Part shown: piece after piece, positions 9,919 to 20,381 of the stretch
Layout of the letters: each line of letters starts with the position of its first letter
Numbering within the stretch: the stretch's first letter is position 1
Origin: GCA-016699835 sp964543905
GTDB taxonomy: Bacteria > Planctomycetota > Phycisphaerae > Phycisphaerales > UBA1924
Direction: 5' to 3'
NCBI GenBank assembly: GCA_964543905.1
Contig: CAZIZO010000005.1
Coordinates: forward strand, 186,001 to 250,000
Length of the DNA: 64,000 nucleotides
Notes under the pieces: generated by a model
Database searches by the model: none
Seen by the model: the letters and a program-made list of their open reading frames with translations, nothing else
Told to the model about the DNA's origin: nothing
Made by a program: the position numbers and the translations under genes

Positions 9919-10911
9919 CTATTGTGGAGGTCGGATGTTGATGACGGACGACGCCTCACCCGCGGCGATGGGGTGGCGGAAGCCGACGGGTTTGATGGCG
10001 AGCACGGAGCACGGGGACTCGTCGAGGGCCTTTTCGGCCGTACTGCCGAGGAGGACGTCACGCAGGTTGGTTCGTCCACGCGTGCCGAGGACGATGAGGT
10101 CGGCGGCGACGGTGCGGGCGTACTCGACGATGCCCGAGCGATGACCAGCGTCGTCGGAACACACGGTGCGTAGTCGCAAGCCCGCGTGGAGGTCGGCGAT
10201 GGGACGGACAAACTCAGCAAGTCGGCGTTCGAGGGCGTCGCGATACTGCTTCTGCTCGTGGGGCTGCACGAGCGGCGTCGGGGCGCGGTAATGCAACTGC
10301 CGCCACGGGGCGGTGAAGACGTGGAGCACGTGCAGTTCGGCGCCGTCCTGTGCGGCGAAGAGCGCGGCGCGAGCCAGTGCTCGCGCGGAGGTGTCGGAGA
10401 AGTCCACGGCCGCGACCACGCAGGAATAGGGCCCGGGCTGGGTATCCCGGGCCAGGAGGACGTCGGTCATGCTCTTGCGGACACAGGCGGTGGCGACCGT
10501 GCCGAAGCCCACGTCGGGGCGGCGGTCGCCGAAGGCGCCCATGACGAGCAGGTCGGCCTTGTGCGTTCGCGCGTGGTCGAGGATGCCGACGAGGCGATTG
10601 TTGATGGAGACCTGGAGAGGCAGGCCTGCCGCGCCGGGAATGGTGGAGGCGAAGTCGGCCCAGGCTTTCTGGGCGTCCAACGTGAGCGCGTCGCGGATGC
10701 CCTGCTGCATGGGGGAAAGGGCGGACTCGACCTCGATGACCACCGTGGTGTCGATCACGTGGACAACGTGGACCGAGGCGTTGGACCACGCGGCGATGCG
10801 TCGAGCCTGGCGGACCGCGACGGCGGAGCAGGGCGAGAAATCGGTGCCCACGACGACGGAGGTGTACGGGCGAGCAAGATCAGAGACCGGGGTGGGCATT
10901 GGAGAGGGCAT
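9919..10911 (-). CDS. Tandem universal stress protein (two UspA domains)
   Basis: About 330 residues with two Usp domains in tandem (about 15-150 and 160-310). The first begins YTSVVVGTDFSPCSAVAVRQA; the second begins YSCVVAAVDFSDTSARALARA. Domain 2 keeps the ATP-binding pattern G-x2-G-x9-G-S (GTRGRTNLRDVLLGST); domain 1 has a looser version (GAFGDRRPDVGFGT). The ATG at 10911 is chosen because AAGGAG lies 6 bases upstream; the frame is open further upstream. Cytosolic, usually induced by starvation or oxygen limitation; its exact job is unknown. It appears to be the first gene of a two-gene unit with the downstream lactate-type dehydrogenase. The 188 bases upstream hold no other gene. Confidence 0.88.
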   Translation of the reverse strand: MPSPMPTPVSDLARPYTSVVVGTDFSPCSAVAVRQARRIAAWSNASVHVVHVIDTTVVIEVESALSPMQQGIRDALTLDAQKAWADFASTIPGAAGLPLQVSINNRLVGILDHARTHKADLLVMGAFGDRRPDVGFGTVATACVRKSMTDVLLARDTQPGPYSCVVAAVDFSDTSARALARAALFAAQDGAELHVLHVFTAPWRQLHYRAPTPLVQPHEQKQYRDALERRLAEFVRPIADLHAGLRLRTVCSDDAGHRSGIVEYARTVAADLIVLGTRGRTNLRDVLLGSTAEKALDESPCSVLAIKPVGFRHPIAAGEASSVINIRPPQ

Positions 10912-11099
10912 GTGAAACTCCTTGGTCCTGCATGCGGAGGCAACATCTGGTGCGGAAGGTGAGGGCGTCGCTTGATCGCCCGTATGAAGATTGTGTTGCG
11001 CCATTCGGGTGCGGTTGCGATTCCGTAGACGCGACAGGCAACGAGCACGAGGAAGAAAAAATCTCCCGCGTCGAACTCGCCCCGGTCAATATGGGGATG

Positions 11100-12002
11100 T
11101 TACGCCCGAGCGATCTTCGTGTAACTTTCGGGGCGACGATCTCGGTAGAACTGCCAGACGTTGCGGACCTCCTGGATCATGTCGAGGTCGAGGTCGGCGA
11201 CGACCACTTCGTCCTGGTCGCGACTCGCCTCGGCGATGATCTTGCCGCGGGGGTTGCAGAAGTAACTCTGGCCGTAGAACTCGCCGATGCACCAGGGCTT
11301 CTCGGTCCCGACGCGGTTGATGGCGCCGACGAAGTACTGATTGGCGACGGCGTGCGCGGGTTGCTCGAGTTTCCAGAGGTATTCGCTGAGGCCGGCGACG
11401 GTGGCACTGGGATTGAAGACGATCTCGGCGCCGTTGAGTCCGAGTTCGCGTGCGCCTTCGGGGAAGTGGCGGTCGTAGCAGATGTAGACGCCGATCTTGC
11501 CAAAGCGGGTTTGGAAGACGGGGTAGCCGCCGCCCTCACCGTGGGCATTGCCGGGGGTGAAGTAGAACTTTTCCCAGAAGCCGGGGTGGCAGTGCGGGAT
11601 GTGCTTTTTGCGGTATTTGCCAAGGTAGGCGCCGGTGTCATCGATGACGGCGGCGGTGTTGTAGTAGAGGCCGGACATCTCGACTTCGTAGATGGGAACA
11701 ACCATGACCATCGCGAGTTTCTTGGCGAGGTCTAGCATGAGTTTGATGGTGGGTCCGACTTCGCTGGAACCGTTGGGATAGATGGGTTCGGCGGTGTCGT
11801 ACCATCGCGTGTGCTGCTCGGCACAGAAGTACGGGCCGTAGAAGATCTCCTGGAGGCAGCACACTTTGGCGCCGCGCTCGGCCGCCTGCTTGATGAGGGG
11901 GATGTGCTTCTCGATCATCGCCGATTTGATCTTGGCGAGATCGGAGGTATCGGCGAGCGGATTGGAGCACTGGATGAGGGCGGCACGGGTGATGCGGGGC
12001 AT
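11100..12002 (-). CDS. Nitrilase-superfamily amidohydrolase, beta-ureidopropionase-like
   Basis: 300 residues. The Glu-Lys-Cys triad is visible: Glu52 (CLQEIFYGPYF), Lys132 (GKYRKKHIP) and Cys175 (VYICYDRHFPEGAR). The surrounding signatures (FWEKFYFTPGN, FYGQSYFCNPRG, RNVWQFYRDRRP) resemble N-carbamoyl-beta-alanine amidohydrolases and N-carbamoylputrescine amidases. The former release beta-alanine, CO2 and ammonia in the last step of reductive pyrimidine breakdown. It lies 18 bases downstream of the methylmalonate-semialdehyde dehydrogenase-like gene on the same strand. That dehydrogenase family oxidises malonate semialdehyde, the transamination product of beta-alanine, which favours the pyrimidine route. 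Dihydropyrimidinase and dihydropyrimidine dehydrogenase are not in the window. Confidence 0.85.
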   Translation of the reverse strand: MPRITRAALIQCSNPLADTSDLAKIKSAMIEKHIPLIKQAAERGAKVCCLQEIFYGPYFCAEQHTRWYDTAEPIYPNGSSEVGPTIKLMLDLAKKLAMVMVVPIYEVEMSGLYYNTAAVIDDTGAYLGKYRKKHIPHCHPGFWEKFYFTPGNAHGEGGGYPVFQTRFGKIGVYICYDRHFPEGARELGLNGAEIVFNPSATVAGLSEYLWKLEQPAHAVANQYFVGAINRVGTEKPWCIGEFYGQSYFCNPRGKIIAEASRDQDEVVVADLDLDMIQEVRNVWQFYRDRRPESYTKIARA

Positions 12003-12020
12003 GGGGCGAGTGTACCAGAA

Positions 12021-13547
12021 CTACATCCAGCGCGCCACGACTACCTTGCTCTCGGTCCAGAACTTGACCGCGTCCTCGCCGTTGGCGTGCAAATCGCCGA
12101 AGAACGACTGCTTCCAACCGGCGAAGGGGAAGACGGCCATGGGTGCGGGGACGCCGACGTTGATGCCGACCATGCCGACCTGGGCGTGGACTTTGAAACG
12201 TCGGGCGTTGTACCCGCTGGAGGTGAAGATGACGCCCATGTTGCCGTAGCGGGAACGGTTGAGGGTGGAGAGCGCGGCGTCGAGGGTGGCTTCACGGACG
12301 ATGGAGAGGACGGGGCCGAAGATTTCTTCTTCGAGGATGCGCATGCCGGGGCGGACGTGGTCGAAGATGGTGGGGCAAACGAAGCACCCGTTGGGATGGG
12401 TGACGGACAGGCTCTGTTCTTTCATGGCGGAGCAGGTCCCGCCGAAGACGAGTTCGGCACCGTCGTTCTTTCCGCTGTCGATGAAGGCAAGGATTCGCGA
12501 TTGGCTTTGCTTATCGATGACGGGGCCCATGCCAACGCCGGGGGCGTCGCCCGGGCCGACCTTGATCTTGCGGGCGGCTTCGACGATCATGGGGACGAAC
12601 CACTGGGCGACCTCGCCGACGGCGATGGCGACGGAGCCCGCGAGGCAGCGCTGGCCGGAGTTGCCGAAGGCGCTCCCGACGACGGCTTCGATGGCGGCGT
12701 CACGGTTGGCGTCGGGCATGATGACCATGTAGTTTTTGGCGCCGCCCATGCATTGTGCTCGCTTGCCGGCGGCGGTCGCGGTCTTGTAGATGTGCTGGGC
12801 GACCTTGGTGGAGCCGACGAAACTGACGGCCTTCACGTCGTCGTGGGTGATGAGGTGGTTGACGGTGTCGGGACCGCCCGTGACGAGGTTGAGGACGCCC
12901 GCGGGCAGGCCGGCCTGGTGGGCCAGTTCGACTTCTCGCACGGCGGAGAGGGGGACTTTCTCGCTGGGCTTGAGGACGAAGGTGTTGCCGCAGGCGATGG
13001 CCATGGGCCACATCCAGAGAGGAACCATCACGGGAAAGTTGAAGGGGGTAATGCCGACGCAGACGCCAAGGGGCACGCGATCGACGCTGCTGTCGATGCC
13101 CACGCCGGAGGTGTCTTCGGTTCGGCAGAAGGAGGAGGAGACGGCGATCTGCGGGAGGGTGCGGCCCATCAAAAGGCTGGGCGCACCGCAGGCAAACTCG
13201 ACGCAGTCGATGCCGCGTCGGACGTCACCGTTGGCTTCGGCTTTGGTCTTGCCATGCTCGCGGACAATCATGTTGGCGAGTTCGTCGAAATGGACTTCGA
13301 GGAGGTGCTTGTAGCGGAAGAGGACCTGGCAGCGATCGCCGACGGGGGTGGCGCTCCAGGCGGGAAAGGCCTGGCGAGCGGCCTCGACGGCGGCTTCGGC
13401 GCTTCGGCGCGATTCGAGTTCGGCGTGGGCGATGGTCTCGCCCGTCGCGGGGTTGATGACGGCGTGGGTCGCGCCGGGCTGGCCGCCTTGGGCGGATTCG
13501 GTGGTGCGTTTGCCAGCGATGAAGTGGTCAACGCGAGGGGTGGACAT
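12021..13547 (-). CDS. mmsA: CoA-acylating methylmalonate-semialdehyde dehydrogenase
   Basis: About 508 residues, normal for the family. The enzyme converts methylmalonate or malonate semialdehyde, CoA and NAD+ to propionyl- or acetyl-CoA, CO2 and NADH. Signatures: substrate channel GVCVGITPFNFPVMVPLWMW, cofactor region LVTGGPDTVNHLI and SFVGSTKVAQHIY, and the nucleophilic Cys in GNSGQRCLAGS. The family-typical Cys lacks the preceding Gly-Gln-x-Cys-Thr form of hydrolytic aldehyde dehydrogenases. The ATG at 13547 follows GGAG by 7 bases and gives MSTPRVDHFIAGKR; the frame is open further upstream but without family similarity. Cytosolic; first gene of a pair with the amidohydrolase downstream, linking valine or beta-alanine breakdown to central metabolism. 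Confidence 0.92.
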   Translation of the reverse strand: MSTPRVDHFIAGKRTTESAQGGQPGATHAVINPATGETIAHAELESRRSAEAAVEAARQAFPAWSATPVGDRCQVLFRYKHLLEVHFDELANMIVREHGKTKAEANGDVRRGIDCVEFACGAPSLLMGRTLPQIAVSSSFCRTEDTSGVGIDSSVDRVPLGVCVGITPFNFPVMVPLWMWPMAIACGNTFVLKPSEKVPLSAVREVELAHQAGLPAGVLNLVTGGPDTVNHLITHDDVKAVSFVGSTKVAQHIYKTATAAGKRAQCMGGAKNYMVIMPDANRDAAIEAVVGSAFGNSGQRCLAGSVAIAVGEVAQWFVPMIVEAARKIKVGPGDAPGVGMGPVIDKQSQSRILAFIDSGKNDGAELVFGGTCSAMKEQSLSVTHPNGCFVCPTIFDHVRPGMRILEEEIFGPVLSIVREATLDAALSTLNRSRYGNMGVIFTSSGYNARRFKVHAQVGMVGINVGVPAPMAVFPFAGWKQSFFGDLHANGEDAVKFWTESKVVVARWM

Positions 13548-13745
13548 GGGATGCTCCGTGGCGTCGAAGGGACGAATCGAGCAAGTGTAAGCCGAGGCTT
13601 TGATCGACCCCAGGGATGTGCGGGAGAGGCCAAAATGCTCACGCGGACGCGGCTTGGGAAGGCCAAAGTTCGCAGAACGTTCGCATGCGTCGCGTGACGA
13701 TCCGAGCAAGCAAGAGGTCATGCGCATGGCTCCGCGGAATTGTGG

Positions 13746-13751
13746 TACCAT
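13746..13751 (+). promoter_or_regulatory. -10 box upstream of the eRF1-like gene
   Basis: TACCAT within TGTGGTACCAT, an extended -10 type sequence; the -35 region is weak. Predicted initiation near 13757-13758 leaves a 13- to 14-base leader holding AAGGAGG, which supports the start at 13771 rather than the upstream ATG at 13750. Confidence 0.4.
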
Positions 13752-13770
13752 GACGAGAAAGGAGGGTCGT

Positions 13771-14205
13771 ATGCACAAGCGACTCGCCATCATGATCGAC
13801 GCGGAATGCGCTCGGCTGGTCCGGCTGGATGAGATCGGGATCTTCAAGGTGGAGCGGATCGACTCAGAAATCGAGCCGAAGGTGCAGAGCACGGGGCATG
13901 TGAGCAACATGCCCGCGCATGGATTTGGGGGCGCGCCGTCGTCGGAGATCACGCACTTGGAGCATCGGCGTGAGGCCGAGGAACGAAACTTTTACACGCG
14001 CGTGGTGGAGGCGATCGGGGACGTGAAGCAGGTGGCGGTGATCGGCCACAAGCCCGCGCGGGAACGGCTGGCGAAGTTGATCGCGGAGCAGAGGCCGGAC
14101 GCGAAGGTGGTGGGCGTGGAGGGAGCGGACCGGCTGACGGATGGGGCGCTGGTGGCGAAGGCGAGGGAGTTGTTGGGCGTGCCGTTGGGGCGGATGCAGT
14201 TGTGA
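13771..14205 (+). CDS. Small eRF1-like / host-attachment-family protein
   Basis: 144 residues. The start at 13771 has AAGGAGG 5 bases upstream. The N-terminus (LAIMIDAECARLVRL) and the pattern of a small alpha/beta protein with EERNFYTRVVEAI and VAVIGHKPARERLAKLI resemble the PF10116 host-attachment family, related to bacterial archaeo-eukaryotic-type release-factor domains (baeRF). No GGQ motif is visible, so peptide release is unlikely. The family is often linked to ribosome or stress functions, but its role is not established. It lies divergent from the mmsA-type gene and just upstream of a CusF-like gene on the same strand. Assignment rests on recognised motifs only. Confidence 0.6.
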   Translation: MHKRLAIMIDAECARLVRLDEIGIFKVERIDSEIEPKVQSTGHVSNMPAHGFGGAPSSEITHLEHRREAEERNFYTRVVEAIGDVKQVAVIGHKPARERLAKLIAEQRPDAKVVGVEGADRLTDGALVAKARELLGVPLGRMQL

Positions 14206-14238
14206 GCACGGGCTCCGGTGCGGCTACGCTCATGGGCG

Positions 14239-14712
14239 ATGGGACGCGAAGCCGACATCGACATGGAGCAACGTGCGAGGCGTCGGCATCTCATGTCGTG
14301 GGTGCTCGTGCCCATCGCGTGCATCGCGTTGCTCCTCGTGCTTTTTCAGACGATTCGTCCGAGATCGGCACGTGTGGAATCGACCACCGCACCCGATGCC
14401 TCGTACACGCTGCGGGGCGTGATCGACACCTTGCCCCAAGCGACGGGTCCGGACAAGTACATCAAGATCCACCACGAGGAGTTGCCGACCTTCAAGAACA
14501 AGAAGGGCGAGGTGGTCGGCATGCCCGAGATGATCATGGACTTTGAACAAATCGCGCCGGAGGTTCGAGTTGAGGAGTTCAAGGCGGGCGATGTGGTGGA
14601 GTTCACGTTTGAAGTGCGGTGGTCGCCGCGCGTCGTGACGCGGGTGACGCAAATGAGGAAGTTGGAAGCGGGGACGGACTTGGGCCTGAAGGCGGTGAAA
14701 GAGGGGAAGTAA
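14239..14712 (+). CDS. Membrane-anchored CusF-like metal-binding protein
   Basis: About 157 residues from the ATG at 14239; an in-frame GTG at 14218 is also possible and neither has a clear ribosome site. One N-terminal membrane helix (MSWVLVPIACIALLLVLF) is followed by a periplasm-facing domain: YTLRGVIDTLPQATGPDKYIKIHHEELP, then MPEMIMDF and FKAGDVVEFTFEVRW. This is the OB-fold layout of CusF-type copper-binding proteins: a His-containing strand, a MPxMxMxF strand and a GDxVxF strand. Copper or silver handling is likely but not shown; no efflux pump genes are nearby. It lies 33 bases after the eRF1-like gene and may be co-transcribed. Confidence 0.65.
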   Translation: MGREADIDMEQRARRRHLMSWVLVPIACIALLLVLFQTIRPRSARVESTTAPDASYTLRGVIDTLPQATGPDKYIKIHHEELPTFKNKKGEVVGMPEMIMDFEQIAPEVRVEEFKAGDVVEFTFEVRWSPRVVTRVTQMRKLEAGTDLGLKAVKEGK

Positions 14713-14823
14713 CGGGGATCGATGCTGCGCGGGCCGTTGCGTGGGCGAGCGAGATCGGGACGGGATGAGAGTCATGCCCACCTTGGAATCGAGGGCTGGG
14801 AACGAAGCACGGGGGGATGAAGA

Positions 14824-15411
14824 TCACCGCGGTCGAGCGCCCCAGGGTTTGGTCATGCCGACGATGGACTCTTCCCAATCGTGGTCGATGGCATCGAGGG
14901 TTCCCTTGCAGATCTGGTCGTGGCCGAGCCACTTTGAGGACTTGCCTCGCATCACGAAGCCGAGGACGATGCGTCGCCACGCGATGTCGGGGAAGTCCTT
15001 GGAGATGGTGTTGGGGAGTTTTTCGAGGGAAGGGTCGGCGGCGGCGCTGCCGACGAGGTTGAAGAGGCGAGCGGGTGGAGATTGGCCGCGAAGAGCCTCG
15101 GCGATGATGGGGAGGGCACGAGGGGCGTCGTCGTGGATCCAGCAGACGCCGAGTTGGATGGGGCCGAAATCCTGGCGTGCGGAGAAGAGGGCGAGGGCGA
15201 GTTGCTCGTCGTTGCCGTAGTCCACGCAGAGGGGGTTGATGCGTCCACCCATGAGGGCGGCATCGCGGGCGAGGGCGTCGAGGCGTTCGGGGGATTGGGC
15301 GATGACGCTGACGACGCTGCCGCGGAGCGCCAGGGCGAGGGAGGCGTCGCGGAGCATGCCGGTGCCGCCGACGACGAGGACGTGCCTGGGATGTGGGGGG
15401 GCGGGATGCAC
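14824..15411 (-). CDS. Short-chain dehydrogenase-like protein, NAD(P)-binding
   Basis: About 195 residues from a GTG at 15411 that has GAGGAG six bases upstream; the frame continues upstream but that part is compositionally unlike protein. The N-terminal Rossmann strand is HVLVVGGTGMLRDASLALA, followed by SVVSVIAQSPERLDALAR. Asp and Tyr positions of a classical SDR are not obvious, and the protein is shorter than typical SDRs (about 250 residues). It resembles a small family of stand-alone SDR-like proteins whose substrates are unknown. It is transcribed away from dnaK. No functional partner is apparent. Confidence 0.65.
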   Translation of the reverse strand: MHPAPPHPRHVLVVGGTGMLRDASLALALRGSVVSVIAQSPERLDALARDAALMGGRINPLCVDYGNDEQLALALFSARQDFGPIQLGVCWIHDDAPRALPIIAEALRGQSPPARLFNLVGSAAADPSLEKLPNTISKDFPDIAWRRIVLGFVMRGKSSKWLGHDQICKGTLDAIDHDWEESIVGMTKPWGARPR

Positions 15412-15808
15412 GACGATCTCCTCAAACGTGTAAGGGTAGGAGAGCACCGTGCTCGACTGCGACGTGGACGGGCGATGGTGTATGGCATCGCCGTCAGCCT
15501 CAGCGCCTGCGCTTTGGCCACACCATGGCCCTGGCCTGCCCCCATTCTCTGTACCAGGTGCTATGAGTGTCGTAGGGTGAATGAGGATACGGGGGTGCTT
15601 CGCCGCGTGCAGGCGGGCGACGGAGCGAGCCGGAGCGGAGGAGCCTGCCTGCCAGTTCGGCAGATGAGCGGCTTGTTTTGCGTGTCGACGGGCGGTTGCG
15701 GCGACCGAACGGCAACAGTATTGCGGGGTATTGACGCTCCATGAATGGCACCCGTCTTGCACCCGCTTCAGCACGGGCGATGAAATCGCCCAATCAGGAA
15801 CCTTACCT
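15412..15808. other. Divergent intergenic region upstream of dnaK
   Basis: 397 bases between the SDR-like gene and dnaK. It holds an inverted repeat GGGCGAT-GAA-ATCGCCC at 15775-15791, 17 bases before the dnaK ATG, close to the AGGA ribosome site at about 15795. No CIRCE element (TTAGCACTC-N9-GAGTGCTAA) and no convincing sigma-32 promoter was found. Open frames here look like shadows. Confidence 0.5.
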
Positions 15809-17749
<1,941 letters not shown>

Positions 17750-17776
17750 GCGTATCGCACCCCAGATTGACTGACC

Positions 17777-17807
17777 GCCCCGGTCCATGGACCGGGGCGA
17801 TTTTTTT
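17777..17807 (+). terminator. Rho-independent terminator of dnaK
   Basis: GCCCCGGTCC-AT-GGACCGGGGC, a 10-bp perfect stem, followed by GA and seven T residues at 17801-17807. It lies 27 bases after the dnaK stop. Confidence 0.92.
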
Positions 17808-17858
17808 CGGTTCGGAGGGGCGAAGCGGTCAAGTTTGCACGGAAGTCGCGAGGTTGGG

Positions 17859-17888
17859 TTGACATGCCCCACTGCTTTCCGGTACCGT
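17859..17888 (+). promoter_or_regulatory. Promoter of the dockerin-anchored protein gene
   Basis: TTGACA (17859-17864), 18-base spacer, TACCGT (17883-17888). The -35 box is a perfect sigma-70 match. Predicted start near 17895, about 68 bases before the ATG at 17963. Confidence 0.55.
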
Positions 17889-17962
17889 GCGTCGGGGTAG
17901 GTACGCGGGCCGTGACTCGCGTCGCCTTGACGAAGTGCCCGCACGGAAGAAAAGGAGATCGC

Positions 17963-20251
17963 ATGTCGTATCGAACGTCTCGTGCCACATGGTTGGCGTT
18001 GTGTGCTGCCGCATGCTCACAGGCTTCCGGGCAGGACATCACCCGCCCGGGTGATGCGCTGACACCCTCCTCGGGCAACCACCCGGCGGGCGAAGCGGCC
18101 CCGAACGCGATCGACAACACCGCCTCGACGAAATACCTGAACTTTGACCGAATCAACACGGGCTTCTCAGTGACGCCCAGCGGGAGCGGCATTGTGCGCA
18201 CGCTCTCGCTCATCACGGCGAATGATGCGCCGGAGCGCGACCCCACGAGTTTTCTGCTGGAAGGTTCGGACGACGGCGTGACGTTTGCCCCGATCGCCAC
18301 CGGCAACCTCACCCCCCCCACCACACGCTTCAGCCTCTTTTCCGCGTCGTTTGGCAACGCGACGGCATATCGCGACTATCGCGTGACGTTCCCCACGATC
18401 CGTGCGGGGTCGGCGAACAGCATGCAGATCGCGGAGGTGCAACTCTCGACACTGGGCGACGTGACTTCGCCGAGCGATGTGGTGAGCATCACCTATACCC
18501 CCGGCGCTTCGAGCAACGCGAACGAGGGCGTGGCGAACCTGTTTGACAACCGACTGGACCGAAAACTGAACGTGCTGAACGGAAATCTTGGGCCGACGAC
18601 GATCGACATCACACCGGCGGTGGGCACGACCGTGGTGAGCGGGATCGTGATGTATGGCGCGAATGACGACGTGGGATTCCCCGGACGGACGCCCACGAAC
18701 ATCACGCTGATGGGATCGAACGACGGGACGGACTACACCCCGTTGTTTACGTCCGCGCTCGCGCAGGCGACTGCCAACTACCAAGACCAGCAGTTCTCGT
18801 TTGAGAACACCACGGGGTATGCGCACTATCGCCTGGTGCTCGACGTGCCGTTCTTCTCGACGGATATGCAACTGGGAGAGGTTGAACTGTTGGGGACCGT
18901 CGGCGCCGGGACGCCGGCGAACGACATGTGCGCCAACGCGACACCGATCACCGCGGGGACGATCACGGGCACAAACTTCAACGCGACGGGCACGAACCGG
19001 ACGCGATGCAGCCCGGACGACACGCTGGACGTGTGGTATCGCTACACGGCGACTGTATCGGGGACGGTCGAGGCGAACACCTGCGGAGCGAGCACGCTGG
19101 ACACGACGCTGGCCGTGTTCGCGGCGTGCGATGCGGCCGAGCCGATCGCCTGCGACGACAACTCGTGCGGAGCGCATGAGATCATCCGCTTCGCTGCGGA
19201 GGCGGGGCGGACGTACTTCATTCGAGTGGCGGGCGTCGGGGGCGCGTCCGGCGCGTTCACGCTGACGATCGACGAGCATCCGGCGGTGTACAACGACGTG
19301 GGCATTGAACTGGCGTACAACTTCAACGGGATGGTGCACGCGGGCGAAGCGGACAATCCGGACGCGCCGCTGGGCTTCCGTTCGATCTCGGATCGCGGGC
19401 TTGATCTGAATCGCGGGCCGACGGCGATCAACTTCAGCCCACTCGGGTTCGAGCGCATGCGCTACGGACTGGTTCGCGAGGCCAATACGCTCGACATCAT
19501 TCATATCGGGAACCGCAACACGGTGGACGGAGGTGGACGCGCGTTTGACCTGGACCCCGGCGATGGCGACGACATCGGCGTGCAGCCCGCGTGGCTTCCC
19601 GATCCGGCGCAAGAAGGGCCGCACGTGACGAACTTGATGGGCCACAACATCCGAATGGGCGCCGCCACCCGCTTTGGCGTTCTCTACAACGTGAGCAATG
19701 GCGGCGGGGGCTTCACGATGACCATCGAGTTTGACGATAACACGACGGCGAACGTGCAACTGCTCGCTCCGGACTGGTTCGGGGACCAAGACCCTCCCGC
19801 ACCCGACTTTGGCGTCGCTCGACAGGCGCAACTGGGCGTCTTCGACGGCACGGGGGGCACCGACGTGGGACGGCCCGACGTTGGGCTCAATGTTGTGGAG
19901 GCGATCGTGAGCACGCAATCCCTCGCCGACGCGGGCGTGCTGACCCTGGGCAAGCGAGTCCGGAGTGTTGCGTTTGGCGGTCGGAGCAGCATCAACGGTG
20001 GCTTCGCGATCTACGCGTTGACGGTCCGTGACCCGGCGACGGCCTGCCCCGCCGACTTTGATGACGGGAGCGGCACGGGCACGCCGGACGGCGGGGTGAC
20101 GATCGACGATCTCTTGTACTACCTGGGGATCTATTCGGACGGTGTCATCGCGGCTGATCTCGATGACGGATCGGGCAACGGCGTTCCGGACGGCGGTGTA
20201 ACGATCGACGACCTGCTGTACTTCCTGGTCCGCTACGCGGCGGGCTGTTGA
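17963..20251 (+). CDS. Secreted discoidin-like protein with GC-type dockerin anchor
   Basis: 762 residues. The ATG at 17963 follows AAGGAG by 6 bases. The N-terminus is a signal peptide (MSYRTSRATWLALCAAACSQASG). Two F5/8 type C-like segments follow (about 28-180 and 185-312: SFLLEGSDDGVTF, ITLMGSNDGTDYTP). Then comes a PPC-like beta domain (about 318-435: DTLDVWYRYTA, RTYFIRVAG) and a further extracellular domain of about 250 residues. The C-terminus has two dockerin-like repeats (CPADFDDGSG-GTPDGGVTIDDLL and ADLDDGSG-GVPDGGVTIDDLL) and ends AAGC. NCBI calls this the GC-type dockerin-anchored architecture of Phycisphaerae-like planctomycetes. Probably a surface or extracellular carbohydrate-binding protein; the partner that binds the dockerin is unknown. 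Confidence 0.88.
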   Translation: MSYRTSRATWLALCAAACSQASGQDITRPGDALTPSSGNHPAGEAAPNAIDNTASTKYLNFDRINTGFSVTPSGSGIVRTLSLITANDAPERDPTSFLLEGSDDGVTFAPIATGNLTPPTTRFSLFSASFGNATAYRDYRVTFPTIRAGSANSMQIAEVQLSTLGDVTSPSDVVSITYTPGASSNANEGVANLFDNRLDRKLNVLNGNLGPTTIDITPAVGTTVVSGIVMYGANDDVGFPGRTPTNITLMGSNDGTDYTPLFTSALAQATANYQDQQFSFENTTGYAHYRLVLDVPFFSTDMQLGEVELLGTVGAGTPANDMCANATPITAGTITGTNFNATGTNRTRCSPDDTLDVWYRYTATVSGTVEANTCGASTLDTTLAVFAACDAAEPIACDDNSCGAHEIIRFAAEAGRTYFIRVAGVGGASGAFTLTIDEHPAVYNDVGIELAYNFNGMVHAGEADNPDAPLGFRSISDRGLDLNRGPTAINFSPLGFERMRYGLVREANTLDIIHIGNRNTVDGGGRAFDLDPGDGDDIGVQPAWLPDPAQEGPHVTNLMGHNIRMGAATRFGVLYNVSNGGGGFTMTIEFDDNTTANVQLLAPDWFGDQDPPAPDFGVARQAQLGVFDGTGGTDVGRPDVGLNVVEAIVSTQSLADAGVLTLGKRVRSVAFGGRSSINGGFAIYALTVRDPATACPADFDDGSGTGTPDGGVTIDDLLYYLGIYSDGVIAADLDDGSGNGVPDGGVTIDDLLYFLVRYAAGC

Positions 20252-20289
20252 CGTTGCTCGCCGGGATCAGGATGCACTCCAAGATTTTC

Positions 20290-20326
20290 ACGCCGGCGTG
20301 CGGGCTTGCACGCCGGCGTTTTCTTT
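20290..20326 (+). terminator. Rho-independent terminator after the dockerin-anchored gene
   Basis: ACGCCGGCGTGC-GGGCTT-GCACGCCGGCGT, a 12-bp perfect stem, followed by TTTCTTT. It begins 38 bases after the stop codon. Confidence 0.88.
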
Positions 20327-20381
20327 GCGACCTCACGATCGTGACCGGCGTATGGTGGGTGGAGCAAAGTCGAGGAGCCGC

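Noticed and set aside
11811..13697. 628-codon plus-strand frame opposite the dehydrogenase gene
   Set aside because: Composition is dominated by Gly, Asp and Val without any motif, and the minus strand carries an unmistakable MMSDH.
15412..15808. CIRCE or sigma-32 heat-shock control of dnaK
   Set aside because: Searched by eye for TTAGCACTC-N9-GAGTGCTAA and for CTTGAA/CCCCAT boxes; neither is present. Only a short inverted repeat is seen.
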